This document shows positions 36,101 through 43,000 of a stretch of DNA of 64,000 nucleotides, one piece after another. Made by a program: the position numbers and the translations under genes. Within the stretch, counting starts at the first letter, position 1. Each line of letters starts with the position of its first letter. Location: the NCBI GenBank assembly GCA_024734555.1, contig JANPWX010019802.1:881342-945341 (forward strand), in the 5' to 3' direction. Under the pieces are notes generated by a model. The model did not search any database, was not told the origin of the DNA, and saw only the letters and a list, made by a program, of their open reading frames with translations. The stretch is from Trochalopteron elliotii. Lineage: Eukaryota; Chordata; Aves; Passeriformes; Leiothrichidae.

Positions 36101-36451
36101 CCCCAGGGCGATCCACCCACCTGGCAACTGCCGGCAGAACGGAGAGTCCCAGTCCATGCAGCGGCAACAGTCTGGGGAGACCAAAGAGGAAGGGAAAAAA
36201 AAAAAACAAAACACAACAAAACAAAACTGGAATTGTTGGTCAAGACAACCGAGAAAGAAATAGGCAAAGTGTTGCTGGTGACTGCTTCTCCTACTCACAG
36301 AGTTTAATTCAGTCACGATTTTGTTCATGCGGTCTCAATCCTTGAGCAGCACTAAGAATTTTTGCTGTTCATAAGTGGCAGTAAGATGTGCAGTATATGA
36401 AAACTCACCTCTAACAAGTAAAAAGACAGCTGCCAGCAGAGAGTTCTTCAT
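5647..36451 (-). CDS. IL31RA: Class I cytokine receptor of the gp130 group, IL31RA-like (14 coding exons)
   Basis: The gene joins 14 exons: 36451-36409, 33539-33428, 30181-30015, 28987-28848, 23960-23822, 23660-23578, 22513-22303, 20231-20073, 18990-18868, 18321-18169, 15443-15300, 12188-12092, 10136-10073 and 6123-5647. Every junction keeps frame, giving 703 residues. The order is signal peptide, cytokine-binding domains D1 (about 18-106) and D2 (107-200), three FN3 domains (201-298, 299-392, 393-491), membrane helix (about 498-519), box 1 (CWPSVPSP) and tail. There are many NxS/T glycosylation sites outside. Family knowledge: such receptors bind helical cytokines and signal through JAK/STAT. 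IL31RA is preferred because there is no N-terminal Ig domain, FN3-1 has GRR...LKW, and FN3-3 to box 1 resembles gp130 and IL31RA. IL12RB1 and IL27RA have the same layout. The gene structure is well supported; the exact orthologue is an inference. No neighbouring gene is visible to confirm synteny. Confidence 0.6.
6964..8080 (+). mobile_element. CR1 LINE, 1.1-kb 5'-truncated copy in intron 13
   Basis: It begins in the reverse transcriptase (tacctggactttagtaaagcc, the CR1 equivalent of YLDFSKAFD) and runs through the C-terminal RT region and 3' UTR to ggttagacttgatgatcacgg and atgattctg. Internal stops and frameshifts make it dead. It is inserted antisense to the receptor gene. It is the longest continuous CR1 here. 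Confidence 0.9.
10073..10136 (-). CDS. Receptor exon 13: box 1, with a GC donor
   Basis: The acceptor is tctttacag. The exon reads [20 protein letters not shown] and ends in DM. WPSVPSP is a clear box 1, the JAK-binding proline motif of this family. The donor is gcaagt rather than gtaagt, a GC-AG intron with an otherwise good consensus. Frame continues at phase 0 into the tail exon. Intron 13 (10072-6124) holds a 1.1-kb plus-strand CR1. Confidence 0.83.
11054..11123. repeat. T/G low-complexity run
   Basis: ttttttgtggggttgggg followed by long T runs in intron 12; no coding content. Confidence 0.85.
12092..12188 (-). CDS. Receptor exon 12: transmembrane segment
   Basis: The acceptor is gtttcccatcag and the donor is gtaagaac. 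The exon reads [20 protein letters not shown] and then [13 protein letters not shown]. It is a single hydrophobic helix followed by a basic stop-transfer KR. The GELEGFV start resembles gp130 just before its membrane helix. Intron 12 (12091-10137) includes a T/G-rich run at about 11.06-11.12 kb. Confidence 0.88.
12393..13171 (-). mobile_element. CR1 LINE fragment in intron 11
   Basis: It starts with the reversed CR1 tail atcatagagtcacagaatgg and continues through 3' UTR into RT-derived sequence (on the minus strand, [20 protein letters not shown]). That explains the 178-residue minus-strand open frame at 12449-12985. It is in the same orientation as the receptor gene. Confidence 0.88.
13305..13500. 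repeat. GT/T-rich low-complexity tract
   Basis: About 190 bp made of runs of T and G (ttggttggttagttttggg...) with several runs of five or more G. Open frames through it on both strands are compositional. Confidence 0.9.
13935..14020. repeat. G-run followed by GT-rich sequence
   Basis: A run of about 20 G with a single A break, then tgtgtgtg and tttttgggggtttt. It could form a G-quadruplex on the plus strand. Together with 13305-13500 it makes intron 11 unusually GT-rich. Confidence 0.85.
15300..15443 (-). CDS. Receptor exon 11: second half of FN3-3
   Basis: The acceptor is gcatttcag and the donor is gtactg. The exon reads [20 protein letters not shown] and then [20 protein letters not shown], ending [21 protein letters not shown] is close to the matching stretch of IL31RA, and F.TPK just before the membrane is like gp130. 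Intron 11 (15299-12189) holds GT-rich and G-rich tracts and a minus-strand CR1 fragment. Confidence 0.87.
15670..16744 (+). mobile_element. Solo LTR of a bird endogenous retrovirus, intron 10
   Basis: It starts tgtatgcactttgtatggcc and ends ccagggtcaaaccatcaca (TG...CA). Inside is a characteristic repetitive middle built from phrases like ctggagcaggtttcctggca. An aataaa near 16559, followed by cccaagtcgagcctgttttgcc, is the usual R/polyadenylation region. The same element recurs at 32379. No viral genes are attached. Target duplications are not evident. It lies antisense to the receptor gene. The family name (songbird ERVL-type) is from memory. Confidence 0.8.
17636..17690 (-). mobile_element. 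Short CR1 tail remnant
   Basis: ggttggaaagacctttgagg followed by atcaagtccaaact is the reversed CR1 3' terminus, in intron 10. Confidence 0.6.
18169..18321 (-). CDS. Receptor exon 10: first half of FN3-3
   Basis: The acceptor is tttttttaag and the donor is gtaagtc. The exon reads [20 protein letters not shown] and then [20 protein letters not shown], the standard VP..GP start and W...G.L..Y.I.Y pattern of the membrane-proximal FN3 of gp130 relatives. NVT and NIT are glycosylation sites. Intron 10 (18168-15444) contains a solo LTR (15.67-16.74 kb) and a small CR1 tail near 17.65 kb. Confidence 0.87.
18868..18990 (-). CDS. Receptor exon 9: second half of FN3-2
   Basis: The acceptor is tgttttccag and the donor is gtattcc. 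The exon reads [20 protein letters not shown] and then [20 protein letters not shown]. The pattern Y.I.V.A is the F strand of FN3, with a local CQC pair that may form a disulfide. Intron 9 (18867-18322) is 546 bp with no repeat I recognise. Confidence 0.82.
20073..20231 (-). CDS. Receptor exon 8: first half of FN3-2
   Basis: The acceptor is ttgttcacag and the donor is gtaaca. The exon reads [20 protein letters not shown] and then [15 protein letters not shown]. The W...C.VVDW spacing is shared by the gp130 group (compare VIKW or IEW in relatives). The Trp that usually follows about eight residues after this motif is missing. Intron 8 (20072-18991) has no repeat I recognise. Confidence 0.85.
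20880..21271 (+). mobile_element. CR1 LINE 3' end in intron 7
   Basis: Well-preserved CR1 3' UTR: tatcctgaagaaaaggaggc, cctgaaaggaggctgtagcc, a stretch around ttaggctcaacgtgagaagg, and the terminal gttggactcaatgatttcag with gattctgtgattctg. It has no coding capacity and is antisense to the receptor. Confidence 0.9.
22303..22513 (-). CDS. Receptor exon 7: second half of FN3-1
   Basis: The acceptor is ccttgctag and the donor is gtactt. The exon contains [15 protein letters not shown], and later [18 protein letters not shown], the canonical FN3 F-G strand pattern (Y.V.I.A.N..G.S). It ends in PEFSVTG. Two NIS sites can be glycosylated. Intron 7 (22302-20232) contains a plus-strand CR1 3' end at about 20.88-21.27 kb. 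Confidence 0.87.
23578..23660 (-). CDS. Receptor exon 6: first half of FN3-1
   Basis: The acceptor is tttttaccag and the donor is gtaagg. The exon reads [20 protein letters not shown] and then RSVFLKWE. The GRR...L.W pattern marks the first FN3 domain after the cytokine-binding module and resembles IL31RA and IL12RB1 at this place. Intron 6 (23577-22514) has no repeat I recognise. Confidence 0.85.
23822..23960 (-). CDS. Receptor exon 5: second half of D2 with degenerate WSXWS
   Basis: The acceptor is tttttttag and the donor is gtaagtg. The exon reads [20 protein letters not shown], then [20 protein letters not shown]. In the family this position carries WSXWS. Here only the second WS is kept (VCVWSKE) and two cysteines sit where the first Trp-Ser should be. 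The exon ends in VPH plus a split codon. Intron 5 (23821-23661) is only 161 bp, far shorter than the others. Confidence 0.85.
26660..27242 (+). mobile_element. CR1 LINE, left piece of a split copy (intron 4)
   Basis: RT C-terminal and 3' sequence: aatttgcagatgaccccaag, gagggacctggacaggctcc, then caagtgcaggcactgcacct, ending in the CR1 phrase ctgcaccagctctggg. The next part of the CR1 consensus (ggtccccagc...) appears at about 27840, so this and the next CR1 entry look like one copy with an insertion. Confidence 0.85.
27243..27833 (+). mobile_element. Probable solo LTR inserted into the CR1
   Basis: A 591-bp segment separates two collinear halves of a CR1. It begins tgttactgaac and ends cccaactttca (TG...CA). 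It contains aataaa at 27432-27437. It is flanked by gggat (27238-27242) and gggac (27834-27838), a likely 5-bp target duplication with one change. I do not recognise the family. It could instead be an unrelated insertion. Confidence 0.5.
27834..28320 (+). mobile_element. CR1 LINE, right piece of the split copy (intron 4)
   Basis: It resumes with ggtccccagctcaggcagga, tatggacctgctggaatgaa, through the 3' UTR (gatattaggaagaaaatctt) to ggaactagatgattgtgaag and ccattctatgattctatga. Its start matches the break point of the piece ending at 27242. Confidence 0.88.
28848..28987 (-). CDS. Receptor exon 4: first half of D2
   Basis: The acceptor is cattttag and the donor is gtgagt. The exon reads [20 protein letters not shown] and continues KWDLP...YELRYREA...WTL, the usual strands of the second cytokine-binding domain (I+W.P, Y.LRYR). 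The proline-rich D1/D2 linker seen in many relatives is poorly kept. Intron 4 (28847-23961) is the longest at 4.9 kb and holds a CR1 copy split by a probable solo LTR (26.66-28.32 kb). Confidence 0.85.
30015..30181 (-). CDS. Receptor exon 3: second half of D1
   Basis: The exon lies between acceptor ttctctgaag and donor gtacag and stays open in the frame carried from exon 2. It reads [20 protein letters not shown], then [10 protein letters not shown], the late beta strands of D1, and ends in SKA plus a split Gly. NIS is a glycosylation site. Intron 3 (30014-28988) shows no repeat or ORF I can recognise. Confidence 0.85.
32299..32321. repeat. AT palindrome, 11-bp arms and 1-nt spacer
   Basis: Arms taattggtaat and attaccaatta flank a single t. 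It ends 57 bp before the LTR at 32379, in intron 2. Confidence 0.9.
32379..33246 (+). mobile_element. Solo LTR, same family, intron 2
   Basis: It starts tgtactgggtttgcatggca and shares the order of blocks with the copy at 15670: acaaaggtggcctctgtgag, ctggctagggctgagccc, gaacatgtgggagcagctga, an A/T-rich polyadenylation region near 33068 (ttaataaactaaattc), caggtcagatatgttttgcc and an end near agccaaaatcaacctacca. It is shorter than the first copy because parts of the repeated middle are missing. It has no internal genes and is antisense to the receptor gene. Confidence 0.78.
33428..33539 (-). CDS. Receptor exon 2: first half of cytokine-binding domain D1
   Basis: The acceptor is ttcatcttccag and the donor is gtaagtc. 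The exon reads [20 protein letters not shown] and onward. The CY...DLTCTW pattern is the first conserved disulfide plus Trp of class I cytokine receptor domain 1. An NYT glycosylation site follows. It directly follows the signal peptide, so there is no N-terminal Ig domain. Intron 2 (33427-30182) contains a solo LTR at 32.4-33.2 kb and an AT palindrome beside it. Confidence 0.85.
34310..34329. repeat. 20-bp perfect palindrome
   Basis: ctcataacctaggttatgag reads the same on both strands. It lies in intron 1. Confidence 0.9.
35406..35472. repeat. A/C-rich low-complexity tract
   Basis: A long A run, then aaaaaaaaccccccaaacc and caaa-type repeats in intron 1. Confidence 0.85.
35857..36145. other. 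CpG-rich block in intron 1
   Basis: This is a GC- and CpG-dense stretch in an otherwise AT-rich window. It lies 260-600 bp inside the gene from exon 1. It may be a CpG island serving a downstream or antisense start, or a GC-rich retained insertion. It contains the 12-bp minisatellite, and an A-run with CAAAA repeats follows at 36196-36228. Open frames across it in several frames look like a by-product of high GC. Confidence 0.55.
36058..36112. repeat. 12-bp GC-rich minisatellite
   Basis: Three exact copies of gagcgatccccg are followed by a diverged unit (gagcggtccccag) and a partial one. This is the only clear tandem minisatellite in the window. Confidence 0.85.
36409..36451 (-). CDS. Receptor exon 1: start codon and signal peptide
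   Basis: The ATG is at 36451-36449 and reads [15 protein letters not shown]. This is a lysine/asparagine start and a hydrophobic run typical of a short signal peptide. The exon is 43 nt and ends with one base of a split codon before a gtgagt donor. The sequence just upstream (ccttcacag then agaag before the ATG) also looks like a splice acceptor, so an extra 5' UTR exon is possible. Intron 1 (36408-33540) holds the CpG-rich minisatellite block, A/C-rich low complexity near 35.4 and 36.2 kb, and a 20-bp palindrome at 34310. Confidence 0.75.
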
Positions 36452-36545
36452 CTTCTCTGTGAAGGAGCATAGTGATTACCATCAACATTACGCTGTCTTC
36501 AGTCTATTTTTCACACTTCCTCTTCAAACTTCCTATTCATTGTAA
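36452..36545 (-). promoter_or_regulatory. Candidate ETS/PU.1-type promoter of the receptor gene
   Basis: On the minus strand, about 65-85 bp before the ATG, two GGAAGT cores occur within 20 bp. One is GAAGAGGAAGTGTGA, which resembles the PU.1 site of myeloid promoters; the other is AATAGGAAGTTTG. I see no TATA box at a suitable distance. Myeloid promoters are often TATA-less with PU.1 sites near the start, which would fit an immune receptor. Function is inference. Confidence 0.35.
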
Positions 36546-39013
36546 CACCTATGCTGCTACTGGCTGAGCACAAGCAATAAGTTTATTAATGACGATGGGA
36601 AAGACACTTCAGCTCTGCGTAATTGATTGTACTTACAAAATCCTAAAAGTCTTTCTGCAAAACAGGAATTCTCCACTCTGTTTTTTGTAAGCATTTTCGG
36701 TGAGATTCTTCACTGTGTCTGCAGTATCAGCAATGCAAACTGAATTAAGCTTACAGATACTTCAAACTCATTTGAAAACCCTAGCTGTCACTGCAAATTA
36801 GAGATATTCAGTACCAGTAAGAAGGAAGTCCAGGTGTTTGACTGAGCCTAATATGAATTCTTGGATACTGTAGAAATAACAGCAGCAGCAGACCCTGACT
36901 TATCTTTACTTTCTGACTTCTTTCATCTTTCAGTGTCATTTCCTCACTGCAAAGATGCTGTATCTACATTGTTGGTACCTACATTGGGGCCCTAATACAG
37001 ACAAAAATCACCATAGCTGTAAATCAGAAGTTTGCTCCACACCATTAATTCAGAGAACATTCTGGACTCAGAACCCAGCAGAAACATAACAGCTGTTACT
37101 GTCACAGCAGTAGATGGAAATTTTCAGAAAATTTTGGTAGTGTGGGAAATTTCCCTTCTGGGCTTAGACAGCTGGTATCAGAGATTGGATCCAGACCTAT
37201 CTGGAGATAGGCAAATTGTTAACTTGTCTTGGCAATCATGGTATATTTCAGGTTGAGTATTGAATAGAAAAAAATACCTGTTTAAAATTAATCACTTTCC
37301 TAAACAGAGAGGCACATGCTTCTCAGCATGGTCTACAGTAGGAGCAGGTGACTAATGCAACAACCATGTCTTATCAGATTTTATGAAGGGTACAGTCATG
37401 AAAGGCAAGTGATCAAGGAATTCTGAGTGCTACAGGGGGTTTCCTAGTGACAAATTCATTGGCCTTGGGAGTAAGCTCCAGAATGCTGAGGGGTGGTGGG
37501 TACAACATATGCATGCAGGATCACAACCCCTGTTATCTGAGAGATCCAAAACTTGGCCTTGACAATGCTTTCAATAGGGAACAGCCAAGAGGAGAGGGAG
37601 ATCATAAGGAGAAACTGATAAAGTAAAAATGCAAGTCATATGGGACAGATTTTGACAGTGGGGTTGAAGAGCTAGACTCAGAATAGTGTAGAAGTCAAGA
37701 GATGGAGAAAACTTTAACAGCTATATGTATTGGCTTGATGTGCTCGGCATAATCACATTCAAAACAGCCTATCCTAAATTAAAACCATGTCAGTAACTCA
37801 GTGCCGGAGCAGGACTGGATTTAGTGTGCATAGAACCAGGACAGATCATACTGGAGAGAAATAAACCCAATGAAGCCAGTCCATATCATCTCTGCTGGAG
37901 GTCTAGGTCCCAGTATAAATGTCACTGTCATTTGAAGAAAAAAAAGTTAATTCTGACAAACACAGAATATACATTAGCAGTCCAAAAGGAGAGGAGATAT
38001 AATATTGAAAACTGGAATTTCACATTTGAGTGAGGCCAAATTTTTTACTATTGCTTAGCTATTAAGTTACAATAGTAACCTTTTAATGTACAACAAAAGA
38101 TAAACTATTATATTTGAGGTAAATTTTGCATAGAACCACTTTTTCAAATGTTTAATATTTCAGCTTTTTCACCACTATGAACTTCTGTTAGAATTGTAAA
38201 TGTCTGATGTTTTCCTGTTAATTCAGATGAGGATAAATTATGCCATCATCTGTGATACGTTTTAAAGTGCAGAATGACTGTAGGATACTTCCAGCTTTAC
38301 TTCATTTTGACATAGATGTTTCTTCAGAGCTAGGTTTATGCATAATTCTAGATGAGGTTTTCCATGAGGGCTTTCCCCTGTCATTTCCTTATATAAGTTC
38401 TGCAGTAAAACACATGGCAGAACTTGGTCTCCCCAGAATGTAGTCTTGAAATCAATGAACCTTTCCATTTGGACTGGATTAGACATGGTAAATTAATACA
38501 AACCCCACATCCTTTCCTGTTCCCTTCCCCAACATTATCTGTTAACTCTTGGTCTTCAAAGGGAGAGAAATCTCTGAAGACAGGGGGGCTCAGCCAGGAA
38601 AATGCCAGTGGCCCCTTTGTCCTGCTCTGCTCCTGTGGAGCTGCAGCTGTCAGAACACATGGCAGGAGGACTGGTATAGCCATGAACTTCTGAGTGCATT
38701 TTTTACAGGTCAGGCATGTGCCCATGAATGCTGATGAACCAGAAAGGGTCTGAAATCTTGTTTGTTGGGAGTTCCAGACTTGTCCCAAGACAGTTTGGGT
38801 TATGTGTAAACAGCAACCTTGTTAAAGTGCACTCAGGTCCCTGGCAGGCAGCCAAAGCAGAGTGCAGACTGCAGAGGTACCACATCAGGAAAGGCATATT
38901 GCATTTCTATTTGAAGTCTTACCTTGTATGAAATAAAAACTGTTGAGGTATTCATTGTCTCCTGATTGAATCAGTATGTGTTTATGCTAGTTGCTCTTTC
39001 TTTGATAAACAGT

Positions 39014-39065
39014 TCCAATTGACTAGAAATGATCTAGTCAATTGGAGAGATCATGCGTGATCTCT
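39014..39065. repeat. Two adjacent perfect hairpins
   Basis: The first hairpin has 14-bp arms (39014-39027 with 39033-39046, core ccaattgactag) and a 5-nt loop. The second has 8-bp arms agagatca / tgatctct (39046-39053 with 39058-39065) and a 4-nt loop tgcg. They share one base. A near-direct repeat (tgtagcaaattca, tgtagcaatttca) follows at about 39075-39110. Confidence 0.9.
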
Positions 39066-39975
39066 TTCAGGCATGTTGTAGCAAATTCAATATTGTAGCA
39101 ATTTCAAATTCAGGTTTTTCTGCTTAGTATTATGTGCTGAAATCATGTTTCCTTCCTTTATGGATCTAAAGTAGAGTCACAGAATTTTTATTTCTCATGT
39201 AGCTCTGCTTCCCTGCAGGCCTCTAGGTCTGTAAATATCTGACAGATTTTTACAGATTGGCTTGGTTTTCCAGAGAAATACATGAATATCTGAATTCAAT
39301 GAGCAAATCTCATAGGATCTTTGGGGAAAGAAAATTTCCCACTCAGCCTTCAGCTATAGCCCTTGGGGGAAATTTGTTGTGTTAGGGAGAGTCTCCACCA
39401 CAAACACTTTCATCCTTTCCAAGTTCAAGTTCTGTTATGAAACAGCTTACCTTTCACACAATTCTATATTATCTTTATGAAAATCACATTTTTTACCCTA
39501 ACACATCAGCTAGGCAGAGGCCATCAAAAAGTGTCAATGAGAGATCTGCCCTAGAGATTTCAAAACTTCCAATTACAGATGAAGCATAAATGCCCTTGAA
39601 TAGACTAGACACCCAATATAGAATGCAAAAAAATCCAAGAGATTTTTATATTGGGGTGAAGATTCCTTTGGAGAAACAAAAAAAATTAAGACAACTGTAG
39701 ACTAAATTCTGCTGATACTAGACTAGGTCTGGGGTCCCACCAGTACCACATCATTGACAGTGATGTGGTGCAGGATTTTGCCTGGTGTGTCAGCTAGAAT
39801 ATTTGTGAGATTCAAGGTGGTATGATCAGATGAGACTGGTGACTTCTCTTTACTACAACGTCACAGTTAGTGCTACAGGCTTGTTTGAGGAGTGATGGGA
39901 AAAAATTATCCCTGTGGTAGCTCAGACTAGTGGTTTGAAAGCAAAGTTCATTTACATGGTGGCTGAGATGTGTGC

Positions 39976-40020
39976 AGAACCAGAGTCTTAAGAATTGTGA
40001 TTTAGAACCAGAGTCTTAAG
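39976..40020. repeat. 17-bp direct repeat, two copies
   Basis: agaaccagagtcttaag occurs at 39976-39992 and again at 40004-40020, a 28-bp period. It is a small local duplication. Confidence 0.85.
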
Positions 40021-43000
40021 TATTGGGGTTTGACTTGTGAAGAAGATCTTTACTTCTGATAGATCACATGAAGCACATCTTATTTATCAGTTTCAGTAGT
40101 CTCTGACTGCTTTGAAAATACAGTGTAAGAATCTGCCTCCATTTACATCCATTATCTCCTCCTGTGCAGCCAAGAGGAGAAACAAGGATCTTTCTTAGCT
40201 TTCTTGATCACATTTAAGACTTTATTAAATGCTTAAAAATGCTTTTAATGCATTAGTGGATGACAAAGAATATAAGACTTCTTCCCTATCATCCTGTTTG
40301 GTTTACCTTGGGCTTTTAACTGCTACAGAGAGCTGTTTTGGAATATGTGATGTAGAACCAAAGAGAACTTGACAGAAGTTTGTCTGTGCTTCCCTACATT
40401 CAGTTTTGGGAGTTATCTTTGTCTTTTTGAAGTCTACAGGAAGGCTGGATTGTTTGTTTTCATGTGGGGTTTTTTTTGCCTTTTTTTTTTTTTTAATTCT
40501 TGTGTTTTAATCTCTGAGGCAAGGAGATATAAATATCTTAGTTACCTTGCTTTTTCTTTTCTCCCCTGAGATTAGCTCTGGACAAAGAAATTCCTCCCAG
40601 TGAAACACAACTATTGTAGAAAGCATGTTTGAAGAAAGTCCAGGAAAGCAATGTGAAGAAGCTCACCAAGCATAAAAAAAAGATGAACTTTTTCAGCATA
40701 GTATTCTGTGTTCATGATATTTTTTCCTACCATTTCCACCTTAGTAACAATGAATGTATTTGCACTACTAGTTTCAGATTTTCTCCATGATAATTTTTGT
40801 CTCAGAATTTTATCCAACATAATTGGTCTGCCAAATCATTAGCTTCTCTTTATTCAAATGTTTTCAAGCATATTTCATGGCTTAGAACAAAGTCATTTAA
40901 AAATAGTAATTATGGTTAACTGACTTCTGACAGTCTGCATGTATACCCACTTGTGGCTTTACTACTCTCGGCCATTTTATTTCTCATTCAGCTATTATTA
41001 TGCAATAGATAATCTGGGGGAATTTTTTTTTTGAGGGATCATTCAATTATCTAGCACGAGTTGTTTCAGTTGTCTTAAAATTATTCATGAATAGCTATTT
41101 GCTGTTCATGTGTAGAATAGAAATCTGGAGAGGGGCTAGATTTGCCAAACTGAAATAACAGTGTCAGGATTCTCATCAGCTCCTGTGTCTTGCAGAGTTC
41201 AGTGATTCCAGTGATTGCTCAGAAAGCTGGATCCTTTAAATTTAGTTTGACTGTAGGAGGGCCTTGCTCATGAGACTAACCACTGTTATTTAGGACAGCC
41301 TGGCATGGCCTGTTTTGAACCCCCCATTAAGATTATTCTTTCTTTAGATCAATAACAATTGATATACAAAAATCTCTGGAATGAAGATTTATATCTAGAG
41401 AGCCACATCTCATTTAAGTTTTTTTACTATTAACCTGAAGCATCACATTACAGCAAGACTCTCCAAAGAGTGCTCCTATGCAAAACATGTAACTTTCCTA
41501 GTAGCTAAGGTATACTTTTGACAGCTGAGAAATTTTGATTTATAGTTTGTCTGCATAGGATCTGAGCTAAGCATCTTTGCAGCTTCTGATTTTTATTTGC
41601 CTGCCTACGGATTACTTGCACAACTGTGATTATGGCTTCTTTTAATTATGGCCCGTCTGTCCACAAACTGTTGTAGATTGCCTGGCTTTTTGGTAATAGA
41701 GTGTGAGTGTATTCCCATTCACTCTTAGCCTCAGGCTGATGTTTGCTGCTAGGGACACAGAAATACCAGGAGTGTCACGACTGCCTGAAGTTTCTTCTCT
41801 GCTAGCATTCTTCTCACAATTTCTTTTGTGAGCTGAACTTGCTCCATCTTGAGGGTAGATTTTTTTTTAACCTCGTATCTCATACAAGAGAGAGTTCCTT
41901 CTTTGCTCTGAAATATTTTCTTTCATCTCCCATAGTGATTATCAGTCTGCGTTTTGCTAGATTCAAACAAATTATTCTTTTCCAGTCTATTATTACACAA
42001 AAAAAGGCTCCATTTTCCCTGTTACCTCATTAGTCTTTCTCTGTACAGTTTGATTGTCTGAGATTTTGCTGCTAATGGAAAGAGAAACATCTGCTTAGGC
42101 TGTTGCTTCTGTTGCCCGTTCTGTTTCATGTCTCTTTGACCGAGGGTGCTGTAGAGGTGAAGCCCTCCTGCTGACCACAAACAGTCACGCTTTTATTTCT
42201 GAGTTTTTGAAGAGTGTTTCAGTGGTTAGCCATGGAGTCCAAACTGTCAGGTGTTTTCAATTTTAACACTCTCAGGACTTCCTGCCGCAGAGGCTGAATT
42301 AGGGGCTGAGGGGTAGAATGGCACTGAGAGGTCCAAGTTTGGTCCAAATGTGCCACAAAGACTTGGAGAGGAAGGAGGGCTGATGTGGGGGATTCTGCAG
42401 CACGAGCACCTGCTGGCTGACAACATGCAGCACCATGATGCATCCCTGTGCTGCAGATGCAGAACACTAAAAAAAAGGTGCAGCCATGGCCCTGCTGTTT
42501 AGCCAATAAGAATGAGATGTGATTTAAAAAAAATGTGAAATGTAAAGCTCCTAAGGGATGTCTTTGAAAAAAACCAAACATTTCAAGCAAAGCTAATGGT
42601 GGTTCCTTATGTAATAACAAAATGATCTCTGCAAATTTCCCTCCACTGTTTTGAAGAATGCAAAACTTTCTTAGGTCTCTCCAGTTAAGGATGTTTAATT
42701 AAAACATTTTCTACGGTTTTCTGAGGAAAAAAAATGAACTTAGATGTGTCAAATGGTGGCAGATTTACTCAATGAGTTCTCTGCATGAGCCTTAAAACAA
42801 TGTGATGGGGAACATAGTGAAAGTGGCTGCATGAAAGCAAAGGTCTGCATAATTACCATGATGTAAGTTACCTTCTTTCATGAAGACAGGGAAAGGTTGT
42901 GGAGGGAGCATGACAGGAAAACAGGAATCACATTTAGAGTGAAATTACATGCCCGAAAGTACAACTGAACTGATGAGGGTATAAGCAACCCTGAAATTCA

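Noticed and set aside
35758..36345. 195-codon plus-strand open frame and overlapping minus-strand frames
   Set aside because: All run through the CpG-rich block and 12-bp minisatellite. The [12 protein letters not shown] repeat is just the tandem repeat in translation, and high GC depletes stops in every frame.
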